A DNA stretch of 64,000 bases from Macrocystis pyrifera (GCA_031763025.1 JASSKH010000028.1:9749359-9813358); one strand, 5' to 3'. Positions 46,350 through 57,560 are shown, numbered from the stretch's first letter. A program made the numbers and translations. Notes: generated from the letters alone by a model not told the origin.

Positions 46350-49300
46350 TTACTCACCCTCCAAAGGCAGATTCAAGAAGAACCTACGGTGAGACTTAAA
46401 AGGGGTCGCAGCAAGGGATTTCGTCAAAATATCCGCGTGCCGCTCTTCCGAAGCTACGAACTGAATGTCGATCTTCTTAGTACGAAGTAGCTCTCTGACA
46501 AAATGAAAACGCTCGATATGCTTACTCCGAGCAGAACTGAGAGGGTTTTCAGCCAACGCTATGCCCCCCTGGTTATCCTCGATAACCCGGACACATGATC
46601 CGCTTAGCTCTGGACAGATAAACGACAACACCGCGCCCGTAAACAAAGCTTCCTTCACCCCTTCACCCAGGGCGACATACTCTGTTCTGCTGTCGACAAG
46701 GTAACACACCTCTGCGCGCTACTTGCCCAACTGACGGCCGCACCCCCTAGGGTAATTACCGTCCCCGATACCGAGCGCCTATCGTTCGACTTATCCGCAT
46801 AAACAGCATCACTATACGCAGTCAAATCCAATCCCGAGCCCCGCACAGGAGTCAATCCCATAAACCTGGTCCCGTGGAGGTAAGCCATGATCTTCAAAAC
46901 TGCCTTCCAGTGCCTCTCCGTTGGGTTGTGGGAGTGGCGCGCCACAGCACGCACAGCGTTCGAGATGTCCGGCCTCGTCATGGTCGACAGCCACATCAAG
47001 CTGCCCACAGCCTCCCTGTACGGCCAGTCTCCTCCAAGTTCGCCCTCCTCTCTTGGACCTAGTTCCACACCGGGGGTCGCGGGGATGTCAGGGGATGAGT
47101 TAACACCAAAACGATTGAGCATGCTCTCAATGAACGCCTTCTGCGTACTCTCCAATGTCCCCAGTTCCCAGTCGCGTTTGAAAGCACAACTAGTGTACCA
47201 AGTCAGTTCGCCGAGGTTATTCGTGGGAAATTTCATAGCTAGCGCGGCATGGAAATCTTTGCATGCCTCATCCGATCCTGCGATCACGATGCCATCTACA
47301 TGAACGGCCATGATCAGTTCTACCTTGCCCTCCACAACCATGCGAAACACACGCGGGTCAGACCTACACTGCTACGGACTGTGGGGGCTGTTCTACGTCT
47401 TCCGGAAAACCACTCGGCATGCACACGCTCAACTCCCCTTTGTTCTCCACAGCAGGTCCTCCGTCCATTGAAGCCACTGCGTCCTCCATCGTCCAGGACG
47501 TACGATTCAGCATACTCCCAGGCTTCGTCCACGACTCGTACGCTGCCGCAAGCAGCGCGTCTGCGACTCCTTCATCCATCCCTTCCTGGTGCACGGCAGG
47601 TTCACCCTCCAGGCGTTAGCTCTGACCCCGGGTCCGGCCCCGTACTGTCGGGGGGAGCCGGCCCCAGCTGCTGAGCTCGTGTGATGTCCTCCCCGACAGG
47701 ACCGCGGGGAGATCCTCACCGTTCCCTTGGACAGAGTCGGAGGCTGATGCTGCGTCCGGGTCGCTTCCGGCCTTCCCTGCTGGGACCGAGGAGGCGTCCA
47801 CGGCGCCCCCTTGAGACGAACCCATCGTCTCGGGTGTTTCGCCGGCGGCAGGTGCCTGCTGTGCGCGCTCCAGCATAAACGCGTCCAGGTCAAAACCCCA
47901 CGTCACGTCGAGGTCGTGCAAGTGAGCCAGACCGTCGTCCAGCTCATCCATCACCCCCCCACCACCTCGATCCGACGTGCTCACGTCGTCTGCCTCTGAC
48001 CCCCCCTTTTCCGTAGACAGGGAATCATTCGCCTCGGCAGGTACAGGTGGTGCAGGTGATACGCGTTGCCAGGTGACTTTGCGCGTAATTAGCACAGTGC
48101 GTTTCTTCGTCAGTACTCGTACTGACTCTCGGGGGTAGTTTGGTGCGGGCCAAGGTAAAAGCACTCTTGTGCTTTCGCCTGCGACTTGTTTTCCCTGTTC
48201 ACCTTGCAGTAGCCAGGCTTGACGAAGGGCAGTAGTACTACCGGGGGGGGCTACCATGCCACATCTCATGCGGCGACTTGCTCTGCGGGTCAGCTGTTGT
48301 TGCTGTGCGGTTCAAGGCGTCACACGCCCAGTGGGACGCTTCCGCCCACAACGACGTCGTGGCCGGGAGTTTCGCGCCAGGAAAAAGCTCTTGAGCCTTG
48401 ATTCGGCCCGCCATTGCGGCCGTCTCTATCAAACCTAGCGCGCGCTCTGCTACTCCATTGAATTGGGGACTGTCGGCCGTCGTGAATTCCTGCTTGATCC
48501 CTCGTGATCTACACAGGTCGCCAAACTTTCCCCCGCGGAATTCACTACCCCCATCAGATCGGACGATTACCACTGTAGAAGGGACACCGTCTGCACGAGA
48601 ATCCGCAAGGAACTGCTCGAATATTTCCGCGGCGTCCGACTTGTGGCGCCTAAAGTACTCACACGTATACCGTGAAAAATCGTCTCGCACGATGAGAGTA
48701 TACCGCTTCCGCCCGAGAGACTCCACCACCTTTGGTCCACTCAAATCCACAAAAACCCTCCCGAGCTTCTTATCTGCTCGTGTGTGTGTGGACTGCTTGA
48801 TACCTTTGCGGAGACCCTTTGCCATGGAGCACCCTTTGCACTCCAGCAGCTCTCCCTCGAGGACAATCCCTTGCTGCTCCGCGGTCTTGCGAAGTAGTAC
48901 CTCGTGGGAGTGTCCAGCAGCGCAATGGAAATCGTTGATGTTTATTGCAGACTTATTGGGCAGTTGCCCCGGGGCGAGTACAGCACAGGCATTTTCCCCA
49001 CAACTGCGGTCGACCCGGTAGCCGTACAGGCTATAGAGGGTCCCACTCAACGGAAACACGATCGAACGCTCTGACTTGAGCCTGACTACAACCCCCGTGG
49101 GGCGCTTTTTGAAAGTATGGCCGTTTTTGACGAGAGTGGGCAGGGAAAATAAGTGGTAGCGGAGATCCGGCACGTGCGCAACGTTCGTAAGCAGCACTTG
49201 CACGGGACCGTTCCCGGACCGAAAGACAACGCTCACGTCACCGTAACCTTCGATCGCTCGGGTGGATCCGTCAGCGATTCGGAGAGTCAAGTTGCATTCT

Positions 49301-51015
49301 CTATAGTTGATCATGCAGTCTGCGTAGGGCGTCATGTGAGTAGACGCACCACTATCGCATATCCAGGCCTCGTCTCCTACCTGTCAAGCAGACTCCCCTT
49401 CCCCTGAACCATCGCTGCACTTGCCTGTCTCTTCGGCCTTGAAAGCTGAGGCCTGGACCGTACCTTTTTCTTGGTCGTCGTCCCTTGCCCCAGCCTCGCT
49501 CGTCACCGCCATGACAACGTCTTCTTTCGATGAGAGGCAGACATCAGCAGCGTGCCCCCGCCCGTTGCATCGACTACATCGATCCGTGGACGTGGGACAG
49601 GCATCGGCAGAGTGCCCGCGTCCCTGGCATCGGCTGCATAGCTTCGCCGTGCACTCGCTCTTCCAACGGCCCTTCTCGCCACACCTGTAACACTTGCCCA
49701 CTGGAGTACTTCCGCTGGCGGCTTTGGCGTTGCTGCCATTGCCACCAGCAGCCGCGGCCGAGCCACCACCGTCCTCGTTGGTGCCTCTACCGCCTCGTCC
49801 GTGACCCCGTCGTCCACCTTTTTTTCTGCCATTTCCTCCACCTTTCCCGCGACCACCGCCACCGCCGCCGCCGACGGCGTACATAGCATGGCCTGCGTGG
49901 CCAGCGTTGGACCCCTTCTCCCTGTTTCCAGAAAGTCGGTGATGCCGTTCTCGAACAGCCTTGATGATGTCATCTCGGCCGATGCTGTCACGTGATGCCA
50001 GGTTCCGAGCCTCCACCTCGTATTCGGCAGGCAGAGCGTCAATAAAGATGGTGTACAGCATGTGGTCGTCTACTGACATTCCTGCTGTGCGCATTTCCGC
50101 GGCAAGATCCTCGATCCTGCCCATCTCCTCGAGCGGGTTGCTCCCCGGCACCATCTTAAAACTGTTGAGGCGTCGGGCGAGGTCTGATTTGGCCCCCGTC
50201 GTCTGAGGGCCGTACCACGCAAGGAGAGCGTCCCACGCTTGCCTCGGCGAGGTACACCAGTGCAAAATACTTTTATCGCTCTTGCTCTTGAGGGCCGTCG
50301 ACAGGAAATTCCACGCCAGTGTATGTCTGTGCACACTTTCGCGGCTGAACCCCCTTGCGACAAGCATCGAGTTTTCGGTGTCTAATTCCCCTACGGGAAT
50401 GTACTGCGGTGGATCCGACATGAAAGCAGACAAGAAACCAACTCCTTTGGCGTAATACCGAGCGTCTCTTGTCCAGGGGTTGAACTCAGATTTTAGCCCT
50501 CTAAACGACGGCACAGGAGTGTGTTTGAAGGCCAAATGGCGCGATAGAGGCAGATCAAATCCACCACCCAACTCACCGCTAGGGTATGCACCCCATCCTC
50601 CTGTCCTCCCATGCAGGTCTGGCTGACCCCTCGGTGTGCCAACCTCGACAGGCAACGCAGTTCCTCCGCGTCCAGTTGCTCCCAAATCTGGCGAGGCGCC
50701 CTCACGCAAATTGGTCTCTTGTTCTGCTGCAATCTCTCTTACAGCAGTGGGTACTGCCCCTTGTGGGCTCTCCCCTACAGCAGCGCTACCCTCAGCGCTG
50801 CCGGACTCCGATCGACCAATGCCTGCTTCAACAGCAGCAGTAGTCTCTCGTACTTCAGCAGTGGGTACTGCCCCTCTTGGGCTTTCCCCTACAGCAGTGG
50901 TTCCTACCTCTGCTGGACTCTCTCCTACAGCAACGCTGCCTTCAGCGCTGCCTGGCTCCGATCGACCGTTGTTCCTCATGAACTCGGCCATCATGCTCCT
51001 CATGGCATTCATCAT
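46350..51015 (-). mobile_element. Ty1/Copia LTR-retrotransposon fossil
   Basis: Broken element on the minus strand with parts in Copia order (integrase before reverse transcriptase). A gag-like region (about 49.4-51.0 kb) has an Ala/Glu/Ser-rich N terminus, a capsid-like middle and three CCHC-type zinc knuckles near its end. An integrase region (about 48.2-49.3 kb) has a zinc-binding segment and catalytic core, with further pol sequence to 47.3 kb. The reverse transcriptase/RNase H region (about 46.35-47.35 kb) includes the tail of the polymerase and ADKSNDRRSVSG-type RNase H text. It appears interrupted a few times, but long readable stretches suggest moderate rather than great age. No clear LTR pair was found. 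It lies upstream, in gene sense, of the first LOR/SDH exon found, in the same orientation. Confidence 0.85.
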
Positions 51016-51146
51016 CGATGCCTACCTCTGCTCCAACGCCAGCTTGATCTCGCGTCGCAGCGTTTCAACGTCACTCGGAGAGTCGTGCTCTTCTTGAGCC
51101 GATCCCTTCGAGGGCATCGTGGGCTTCTTGTACCAGACCTCAAACG

Positions 51147-51285
51147 TTCAAGTCACTAGTGTGTTCGATCGTGTTTCCGTTGAGTGGGACCCTCTACAGC
51201 CTGTATGGCTACCGGATCGACCGCAGTTGTGGGGAAAATGCCTGTGCTGTACTCTCCCCGGGGCAACTGCCCAACAAGTGTGCTT
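51147..51285 (+). repeat. Inverted partial copy of the Copia element
   Basis: About 115 bp here is the reverse complement of about 48955-49075 inside the Copia integrase region, with few differences. It lies just outside the gag end of the element, where a 5' LTR would be expected. Confidence 0.75.
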
Positions 51286-51306
51286 CTTTTGTTCGAATAT
51301 TAAGAT

Positions 51307-51356
51307 TAAACCACTGAGCTACCAAGTCAGCGCTGACTGAGTAGCTCAGTGGTTTA
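51307..51356. repeat. tRNA-5'-half palindrome joined to a SINE head
   Basis: Arms of 25 bases meet at AGCGCT. The right arm GCTGACTGAGTAGCTCAGTG is a tRNA-like D arm with a good A box, and the left arm is its inverted copy (one or two mismatches). The right arm continues into the SINE-like element. Confidence 0.85.
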
Positions 51357-51560
51357 TCCTTTATATCTCGAACAGAAGAAGTCCGGGGTTCCAGTCCCGC
51401 CAGACGTCGTATTTCCGCTTTTTCTGCCGTGGGTAGAAAAAGGGAAATCAAGTGGAGCGAACCACTTCATTAAAAGAATGCACGACTAGCGAGGGAGACA
51501 GTAGGAAGGAAAAACCAGGCGCTGATTAGGGGCTTGATCAACCCCGGAAGATGCTATCAG
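51332..51560 (+). mobile_element. tRNA-derived SINE, copy B
   Basis: The head GAGTAGCTCAGTGGTTTAT (A box) is followed 35 bases later by GGGGTTCCAGTCCCGCC (B box, T arm), then the body CAGACGTCGTATTTCCGC and CCGTGGGTAGAAAAAGGG, then AAGTGGAGCGAACCA and AACCAGGCGCTGATTAGG. The body matches 10896-11000 and the tail matches 11324-11455. Length is about 215 bp, typical of a SINE. No poly-A tail was seen. Confidence 0.6.
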
Positions 51561-51600
51561 CGGGAGGCCGAGGCCGTGTCGAGCCCAAAGGTACTTCTTT

Positions 51601-51681
51601 GTTCGATTATAAAGGATAGACCACTGAGCTACTCAGTCAGCGCTGACTGAGTAGCTCAGTGGTCTATCTTTATAATCGAAC
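51601..51681. repeat. tRNA-5'-half palindrome, near-perfect 40-bp arms
   Basis: GTTCGATTATAAAG..., inverted, equals ...CTTTATAATCGAAC. The arms are identical apart from one extra G on the left and meet at AGCGCT (51629-51634). The central 20 bases of each arm are the tRNA-like GACTGAGTAGCTCAGTGGTC text; the outer half is AT-rich. No B box follows. Confidence 0.9.
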
Positions 51682-51724
51682 ATCGGCAAGGAGGCATGTT
51701 TCTCCTATCATTTTTTGGTGAGAG

Positions 51725-52515
51725 GACCATGCACTGGGCCTTCATGGCACTGCCATGGCACTGCTGTGACACTGCCACGGATGTGCTTTGAAAACCCATG
51801 AAAACTGCCATGGGATTAGCCATGGCAGTGGCATACCACTGCTGTCATGGGATTTTTTGCAGAGAGGCGGAGAAATTGCACGTACGTGCAAGGCTCTTCA
51901 GATTTGCACGTACATTCAACACGGTTGTATATATGGCAGGAGTTGTTGTAGATATATATGGCCTACATGGTACAAAATGAGATCAGGGTGTCAGGTGGGC
52001 CTCCGGCGGCTCCTGCGGAAGGTTGATAATCTTTCTGCACCACTAAGTAGGAGTAGGGTGCCAAATGGGATGGGCCCGCTGCGGGGTCAAAGCACCAAAT
52101 GGGAACAGGGTACCAAGTGGCATACGAATTACGTGCAAATCTCGGAACCTTGCCCGTACGTGCAACTTCTCCGCTGTTGCAATTGCCACGATTTGTCATG
52201 GCATCTGTCCGCCATGGTGCGCTACACACAGATTCAGCGCCACGGATTTTTATTGCGCTGCTATGGGCTGCTGTGGCTGGACTGCCTTTTTGCGCCTTTT
52301 CATCTGCTGCCCTGGACTTTCATGCCACATGGCCCTGCCATTGAGCTTTCAGGAGGCAGTGTCATGACCTTAGCACGGGAGGTGCCATTATACTGCCAGG
52401 AGACCCATGGCGGTGCCATGATTGTGGCATGAAATGCCATAGAAGTCCATGGCAAATGCCATGGAAAGAAACACCATGGATGGGGGTTGAAATGAAAGCC
52501 CATGAAAAAGGGAAA
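51725..52515. mobile_element. Foldback-type element rich in TGCCATGGCA
   Basis: The two ends are diverged inverted copies. A clear inner pair is GGAGAAATTGCACGTACGTG with CTTCAGATTTGCACGT (51868-51912) against ACGTGCAAATCTCGGAACC and GTACGTGCAACTTCTCCGC (52130-52175). The outer arms are full of CCATGGCA and CATGGCACTGCC motifs. The centre (about 51960-52130) is unique and has no transposase. It could be a foldback or Mutator-like non-autonomous element; I could not fix target duplications. Confidence 0.6.
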
Positions 52516-52893
52516 TCATGTGCCGGGTACACCCCCCAGCATTGGCCACTGCTTAGTTAGCGGATGATAAAGCTTGATGTCCGAACTACAATGCAAGGGG
52601 GCTGTTCGACACGGGCGTAGCATGACCCTGCTCCTACTACTGTACGCTAAATCTGCAGTAGCACAATACACGAACATATCTGGCAATAGACGGCACAGCT
52701 ACACGAACCCAACCCCTTTTGAACAATGCGAATAACGTTAAACACCCCATGTACGATTTGGGAAAACTCGCACAAGAGGCCACTCGTAAATGGTTGATGC
52801 GACCGTGTCTACATACTGTAGTTTGGTCGGTATAACTTGAACTTACCTACACCGATACCTGGTGCCTGGCATAAAATATGAATATTTGGGCAG
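52516..52893. other. Upstream of TANGO2
   Basis: No gene recognised. It should contain the TANGO2 promoter or first exon. A motif CACCTGGTGCCTGG-like palindrome is near 52856-52870. Confidence 0.35.
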
Positions 52894-55800
52894 GTGCATA
52901 ATTTTCCTCTACCATGCACTTGGTGGAGACCCAGCCGAGGGCAGGAATTCGACGAGGCACGAGGCTCTGAGCGGACTTGGAGGGCGATACAAGCTGATCG
53001 TCGCTTCCAATCGCGACGAGCTCCAAGATCGAGCATCGGCCCCGCTTCACTTCTGGCAGGATGCCGGGTCGGATATACTGGCAGGTATTATATCTATGGA
53101 ATGTGGCCAGAACACGGTACAGCGGCTTCTGGCCAATGAGCTCTTCCGACATACTCTGGTGTGGTGTTTCCTGTGGCGGATCTCTCCTATTCCGTCACCT
53201 GGCAGCGAAACACCCCCCAGTGTACCGTTTTCTGGACAGTTTAGACTACGTTCTTACAACACGGTTTCAAAAAGCAAAACGTCGTACCAGGTACGATATT
53301 TACGTTGTCGTCATGGGTCCTTGGTCGTAAAATGCATACCTGGCTCCTGGATTCCCCGTTGGTATCTGAATCAATCGAAACTGCACCAAATAAATTTACC
53401 CCCACTCTTCGTGCGTATTGAGACTAAGACGCCCCGCCCTGTGAATAGTCGTTTTGCAGTAGATGGTTGTGAGTGGGCGTGCGGACGGACGTGCTGACGC
53501 CACTCTTCCGTCATTCATAATGTATTCACATTGTCTTTAGACCTATTCCGGCCGCGCCGTTTTCTCGGAGCGCCTCTGTATCTGCCGTCTTCCGCACCGC
53601 TTGTTGATATTGTTGAACAGGCCGCGACTTGATGGCGGGGGGGACCTGGCTGGGTGTAAGCCGCTCGGGAAAGCTCGCCGCCATCACCAACAGCCCCTCC
53701 GAGTGGGATAATTATATGGCCTCGATAGCGGGGCGACTGAAGTCGATCGTCCTAAGGTCTGCGGCTGTAATGGCGGCCGCCTCAGCCGCAGCCGTGGCTT
53801 CGAGGCGGCAGGAGAGTGGACGGGCGGCCTCGCTGGGACTTATCTTGACGGGGGCGGTCGCGGGATCGGTCGGCCTGGCGGTGGCGGTGACCATGGCGAC
53901 TCGCAGGAGCCGCGGGGCGCTCGTGACCGACTTCTTGGAGGGGAAAGAAGACGCGCGGACGTACAGCACTCGCCTTTCGCAGGCAAGTTTTTTTTTTCCA
54001 TGCACCCAGCCGCGTTTTTTTTTGTGGGCTCTTGTCGGGAGCTGCTCGTTTGAGCTTCAAAGATCACAGTGTTGCAGATCGAGGACAGCACGAAGCATAT
54101 GGGTGCTATCTCCGCTACAGGAGAATCCCGCACGCTCTGCCATGACCGCTTGATGGACCGATCGAGATCCATTGATCGAATATGAGCCGGAATCGCTTGT
54201 TCGGTGTGTTGGTTTGTCCGCTTTTATTAAAAAAAATGTTGTCGTCACGTTTTTTTTTTACAATCTAGATTGAAAAAACATCTCCGTTTCTTTGTCTGAT
54301 AATGTGATGTGGCTGCGGCAGGATTGCTGGCAATACGCTGGCTTCAACCTTGTCCTGGTGGACCCGGATAGCGCCTGGTCGGTCAGCAATAAAACTAAGC
54401 TGGGGGCGCTACACCTCCCCCGTGGGTTTTACGGCCTCAGCAACGTCACTCTGGACACACCCAATGCGAAGGTGTGCTGGTGATTTTGTTTGTTTTTTGT
54501 ATCCAAACGGTGGGGGGTTGTTTTGTGCCTGCCTGCCCGAACCCGAGCCAGACGAAGCCGAGCGCCTACTTACCGTGGTACTCAGGCGCAATTCGACGCG
54601 AGCTAACAAGGGAAGGAAATATTGAAGTCTTGCTCCCGATAAAAAACGCAAGGGACGAATCGTGGTGGGAAGGGGGAAGAAGAGTCTCTTAGGTTATACC
54701 CCGGATCTGAGTCACGGCTAGGTAGGAGAGAGAAAGAAGGGCGAACTTAACAAATGGGATGCGAAAAATACGAGGAAGTGTATACCCAAGGACGAGAGCA
54801 CTACAGTAGTGTGCTATATCGCGTGGTCTCTGTATCGGTGTACGTGGCGAGCGCTCCAACGTCTTTCAACGTTTGCCGGGGCGGGAGGGACTGCCGATCG
54901 TTTCCTGATATTCGATTCTCACTACATTACGTACTGTACGCTGGCGTTTCCGATGATTTCTGTGCTCGCGGTGTGCTGTTGTGGTTAGGAACGCCGCGGC
55001 CCACGCGCGCGGCGCAAAAAGACGGCTACCGTTTGTTCTGGACAATAAAAAACGTAAAACGTGGTGCTTGGTGCTTCGCTGCCGTGTTGCTTCCTGCCGC
55101 AGATGGTCTACGGGAAGTCTCGCATGCTGCAAGTGTTGCTCAGGATGGCCGCTGACCCTAGGCTAGCGGAAGACGCGCTGGTGGACCTTCTGATGGACGT
55201 GCTCGCCGACGAAACTCCCTGTCCGCTCTCAGAGAAGGAGTCCTGTGAGTTGGTCGCGGTATATCGAGTTTTTACCCAGCGGGCTGTTTCATACCAGGCA
55301 GGAATCGCGACACTTGAGGGTGGCTTACCAGTTATTCGAGAAAATGGTCGACACACACTGTGCGAGACGAATATTAACTGACCCTAACCCTAACCCTCAG
55401 CCAGTCAGAGCCACCCTGCTCTACTTACTGCCTTGAAGGCCGCCACGGGGCTCGTGTGACAGCCGTATCATTCAGGTGATAAGACAACACACCCCCTGCG
55501 ACGAGTTTCCGCGCCAAAGCTATCAAAACCCAAGGGACACATACACTCAACGAAAATGGTAGCTTTGGAAAGGTTTCGACGAGATGTTTCCAGTGGAGGC
55601 ATCACTTGGCGTTTACACCTTTTCCCGATATTGTCGAGAAAAAATCAGTTCCGAAATTCGTCACAGGGGGGGGTGCTCGTGTGATACGGCAGTATGTTGT
55701 ATCTCGCTCTACGTACAGTCGGGCTTTTCGACTTCTTTTGTTGGGGTGGACAAACGTTGTCCCCTCTTTTAGCAAAGTCGTTTGTGCACAATTGCACGTG

Positions 55801-56616
55801 CTGCTGGCGTTTTCGTTTTTATCGTTAAGGCGGAGACTAACGAGCGATGTGATGATGTCATCGGGAGCCCCCGTGGTGTTACCGTGGCTCAGCGTAGGTT
55901 TGCGCTATATGCCATGCCCCGACTCCGTCTCAATGGACGCGCTGTTTTGCATTGAAACATCGACCTGCCGGTTCCCCTGAATTGAAAGTGCCCACGCAAG
56001 CGCACAAGCTTTCTCCGCCAAAATGATCACCTACATCCAAAAACACCCTCGTTCCCCTCCGCCGCTGCGGCTTCTGCTGCTGATGATGATCCACAGTAAC
56101 GCCATCGGTTGCGTGTCCACTTTTTTCGACCTCTGACCGACCTTTCATTTACTTTTTATGTTTTACCGTCGGCGGCCTAACGCCCCCCTCATACGGCTGC
56201 GGCCATGCATGATAATGAATACCCCCCCCTTTCCCCCTTTCCCCCCCCCCCCCCCCCCCCCGCAACCCCGGTTCACGCCCGGCCGTATTTTCGTGTGCCC
56301 CCTATCCTCCCGTATATCCTATCCTATCCTCGCAATATCACAAGCGAGCCACAGGTCATGGTGGTGGCATGCCATAGCTCGAGTCTGCGTGCCTATGACG
56401 CCCGCGCATGTATCGTTGTGGGCGAGCTGGCCGTGGCAGTGGAGTAAGTCGCGGCCGACGTCATCGACCGTGCCATCGTACGGCACCCGAACTTCGACAG
56501 TTGTTCTTATAGACGCCTCCGGGAGGACAAGGGTGGTGGAGCGCAACCTCGGGGACGAAAAGGGGGCCTCCATGCGCGACGCCGAGAGTACGAGCGTCGA
56601 GTTCTGCAACGTATAG
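52894..56616 (+). CDS. TANGO2: TANGO2 family protein (NRDE domain)
   Basis: TANGO2/HRG-9 proteins act in heme trafficking and ER-Golgi/mitochondrial homeostasis. Exons: 52894-53084, 53621-53982, 54322-54471, 55103-55244, and a last one ending at TAG 56616 (acceptor unresolved, placed near 56440). Visible family motifs: CIIFLYH at the start; YKLIVASNRDE with PLHFW; GGTWLGVSRSGKLAAITN; RGALVTDFLEG; YAGFNLVLVDPD; GFYGLSNVTLDTPNAK; KSRMLQVLLRMA; and YGTRTSTVVLIDASG with VERN before the stop. Exon 2 to 3 uses a GC donor (CAG|GCAAGT). If the cag at 52893 is the acceptor, the start ATG would be split by an intron (AT|G). Exon 2 carries about 60 extra residues with two hydrophobic Ala/Gly/Val stretches. 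The joint between exons 4 and 5 did not resolve in phase, so a small exon may be missing. Confidence 0.82.
55379..55401 (+). repeat. Short interstitial telomere-like CCCTAA repeat
   Basis: CTGACCCTAACCCTAACCCT lies in TANGO2 intron 4, about 2.7 units of CCCTAA. It follows a GACACTTGAGGGTGGCTTAC segment that resembles, inverted, 61650-61700 and 63000-63045, so it may be part of a dispersed repeat. Confidence 0.7.
56205..56262 (+). repeat. R1 terminal fragment with poly-C in the last TANGO2 intron
   Basis: GGCCATGCATGATAATGAAT followed by C-rich text and a long C run matches the end of R1. It lies upstream of the last TANGO2 exon. Confidence 0.65.
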
Positions 56617-57155
56617 GAGGTCCCTGCACTGGTTTGTAGACTTTCGGGAGTAGTACACAGGTGGCCAGGACCCCCCCCCCCCCCCCCCCCTGCACATGGT
56701 GGACGTACGAAATCCTTGTGAAGACATGACATTTCACCATGTAAGCAAACTCCACAAGGTGTGGACAGCCTCTCAATTCGGTATGCCTAATGATGTGCTA
56801 CGTTGCTCAATGTCTCCGCAAGGATTATTTGACACCCCCCATTGTGTATGGGAGGGGTCCCAGCCACCTATGCAGTTGTAGTAGTAGTGGTTTTGGGGTG
56901 CGCGAGGTTTGGCTTCGGCTCTCAACGCCTGGTAGCACAGGGTCTAGACTATGTGCTTCACAAGCTCATGTGTGGGGCGTCGCCCAGTGCGCGGCCGGCC
57001 TCTTATCCATCTTTTTTTCTTGTTTGGTTTTGCGTTCGTAGATTAAGTACTTCTTGTCGTTTGGCTCCAGTTTTGGTTTTCGTGTGTAAAACGTTTTTGT
57101 TCAAGGCTTTTCACGGTGTACATAGCACCGAACCGCTGTGCTTGTTTCCTCTTGG
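56617..57155. other. Downstream of TANGO2, no gene seen
   Basis: Contains a C run of about 20 at 56671-56690. No supported gene. Confidence 0.4.
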
Positions 57156-57560
57156 CAGAATCGTACGGTGCGGTGCGGTGCGGATTTTAGTTTTTGACTT
57201 TCGTATATACGAGCGGCGCGGTGCAGTCCGGTGCGGTTTGAATCTTAAGGTGCGGTGCGGTGTGGTGCGGTGCGGTGCGGTAAAAATCCCCGGTAAAAAC
57301 CGCACCGCACCTCACCGTAACAAACAACTTGATTTTAAAGGCCTCTAAGCCTATTCACGCGCATTTATTTTTCCGGGAGTCGAGCCGTGCGGTTCCTTGA
57401 GGATTTAAGTTTTTTCAGAATCGTACGGTGCGGTGCGGCGCGGATTTTTATTTTCGGGAATCCTACGGTGCGGTTCGGTTTTGATAGTGGCAATATCTTA
57501 CGATGCGGTGCGGTTCGAACCGCACCAAACCAAACCGCACCGATCCGAACCCGTCAGAAA
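57156..57560. repeat. GGTGCG-rich repeat element
   Basis: CAGAATCGTACGGTGCGGTG occurs at 57156 and again at about 57416. Between and after them are arrays of the 5-mer GGTGC/GTGCG in both orientations, ending near GCACCGATCCGAACCCGTC. The design, an AT-rich core with GC-rich subterminal pentamer arrays, recalls the GGGTC element at 15.36-16.48 kb. Exact boundaries are unclear. Confidence 0.6.
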
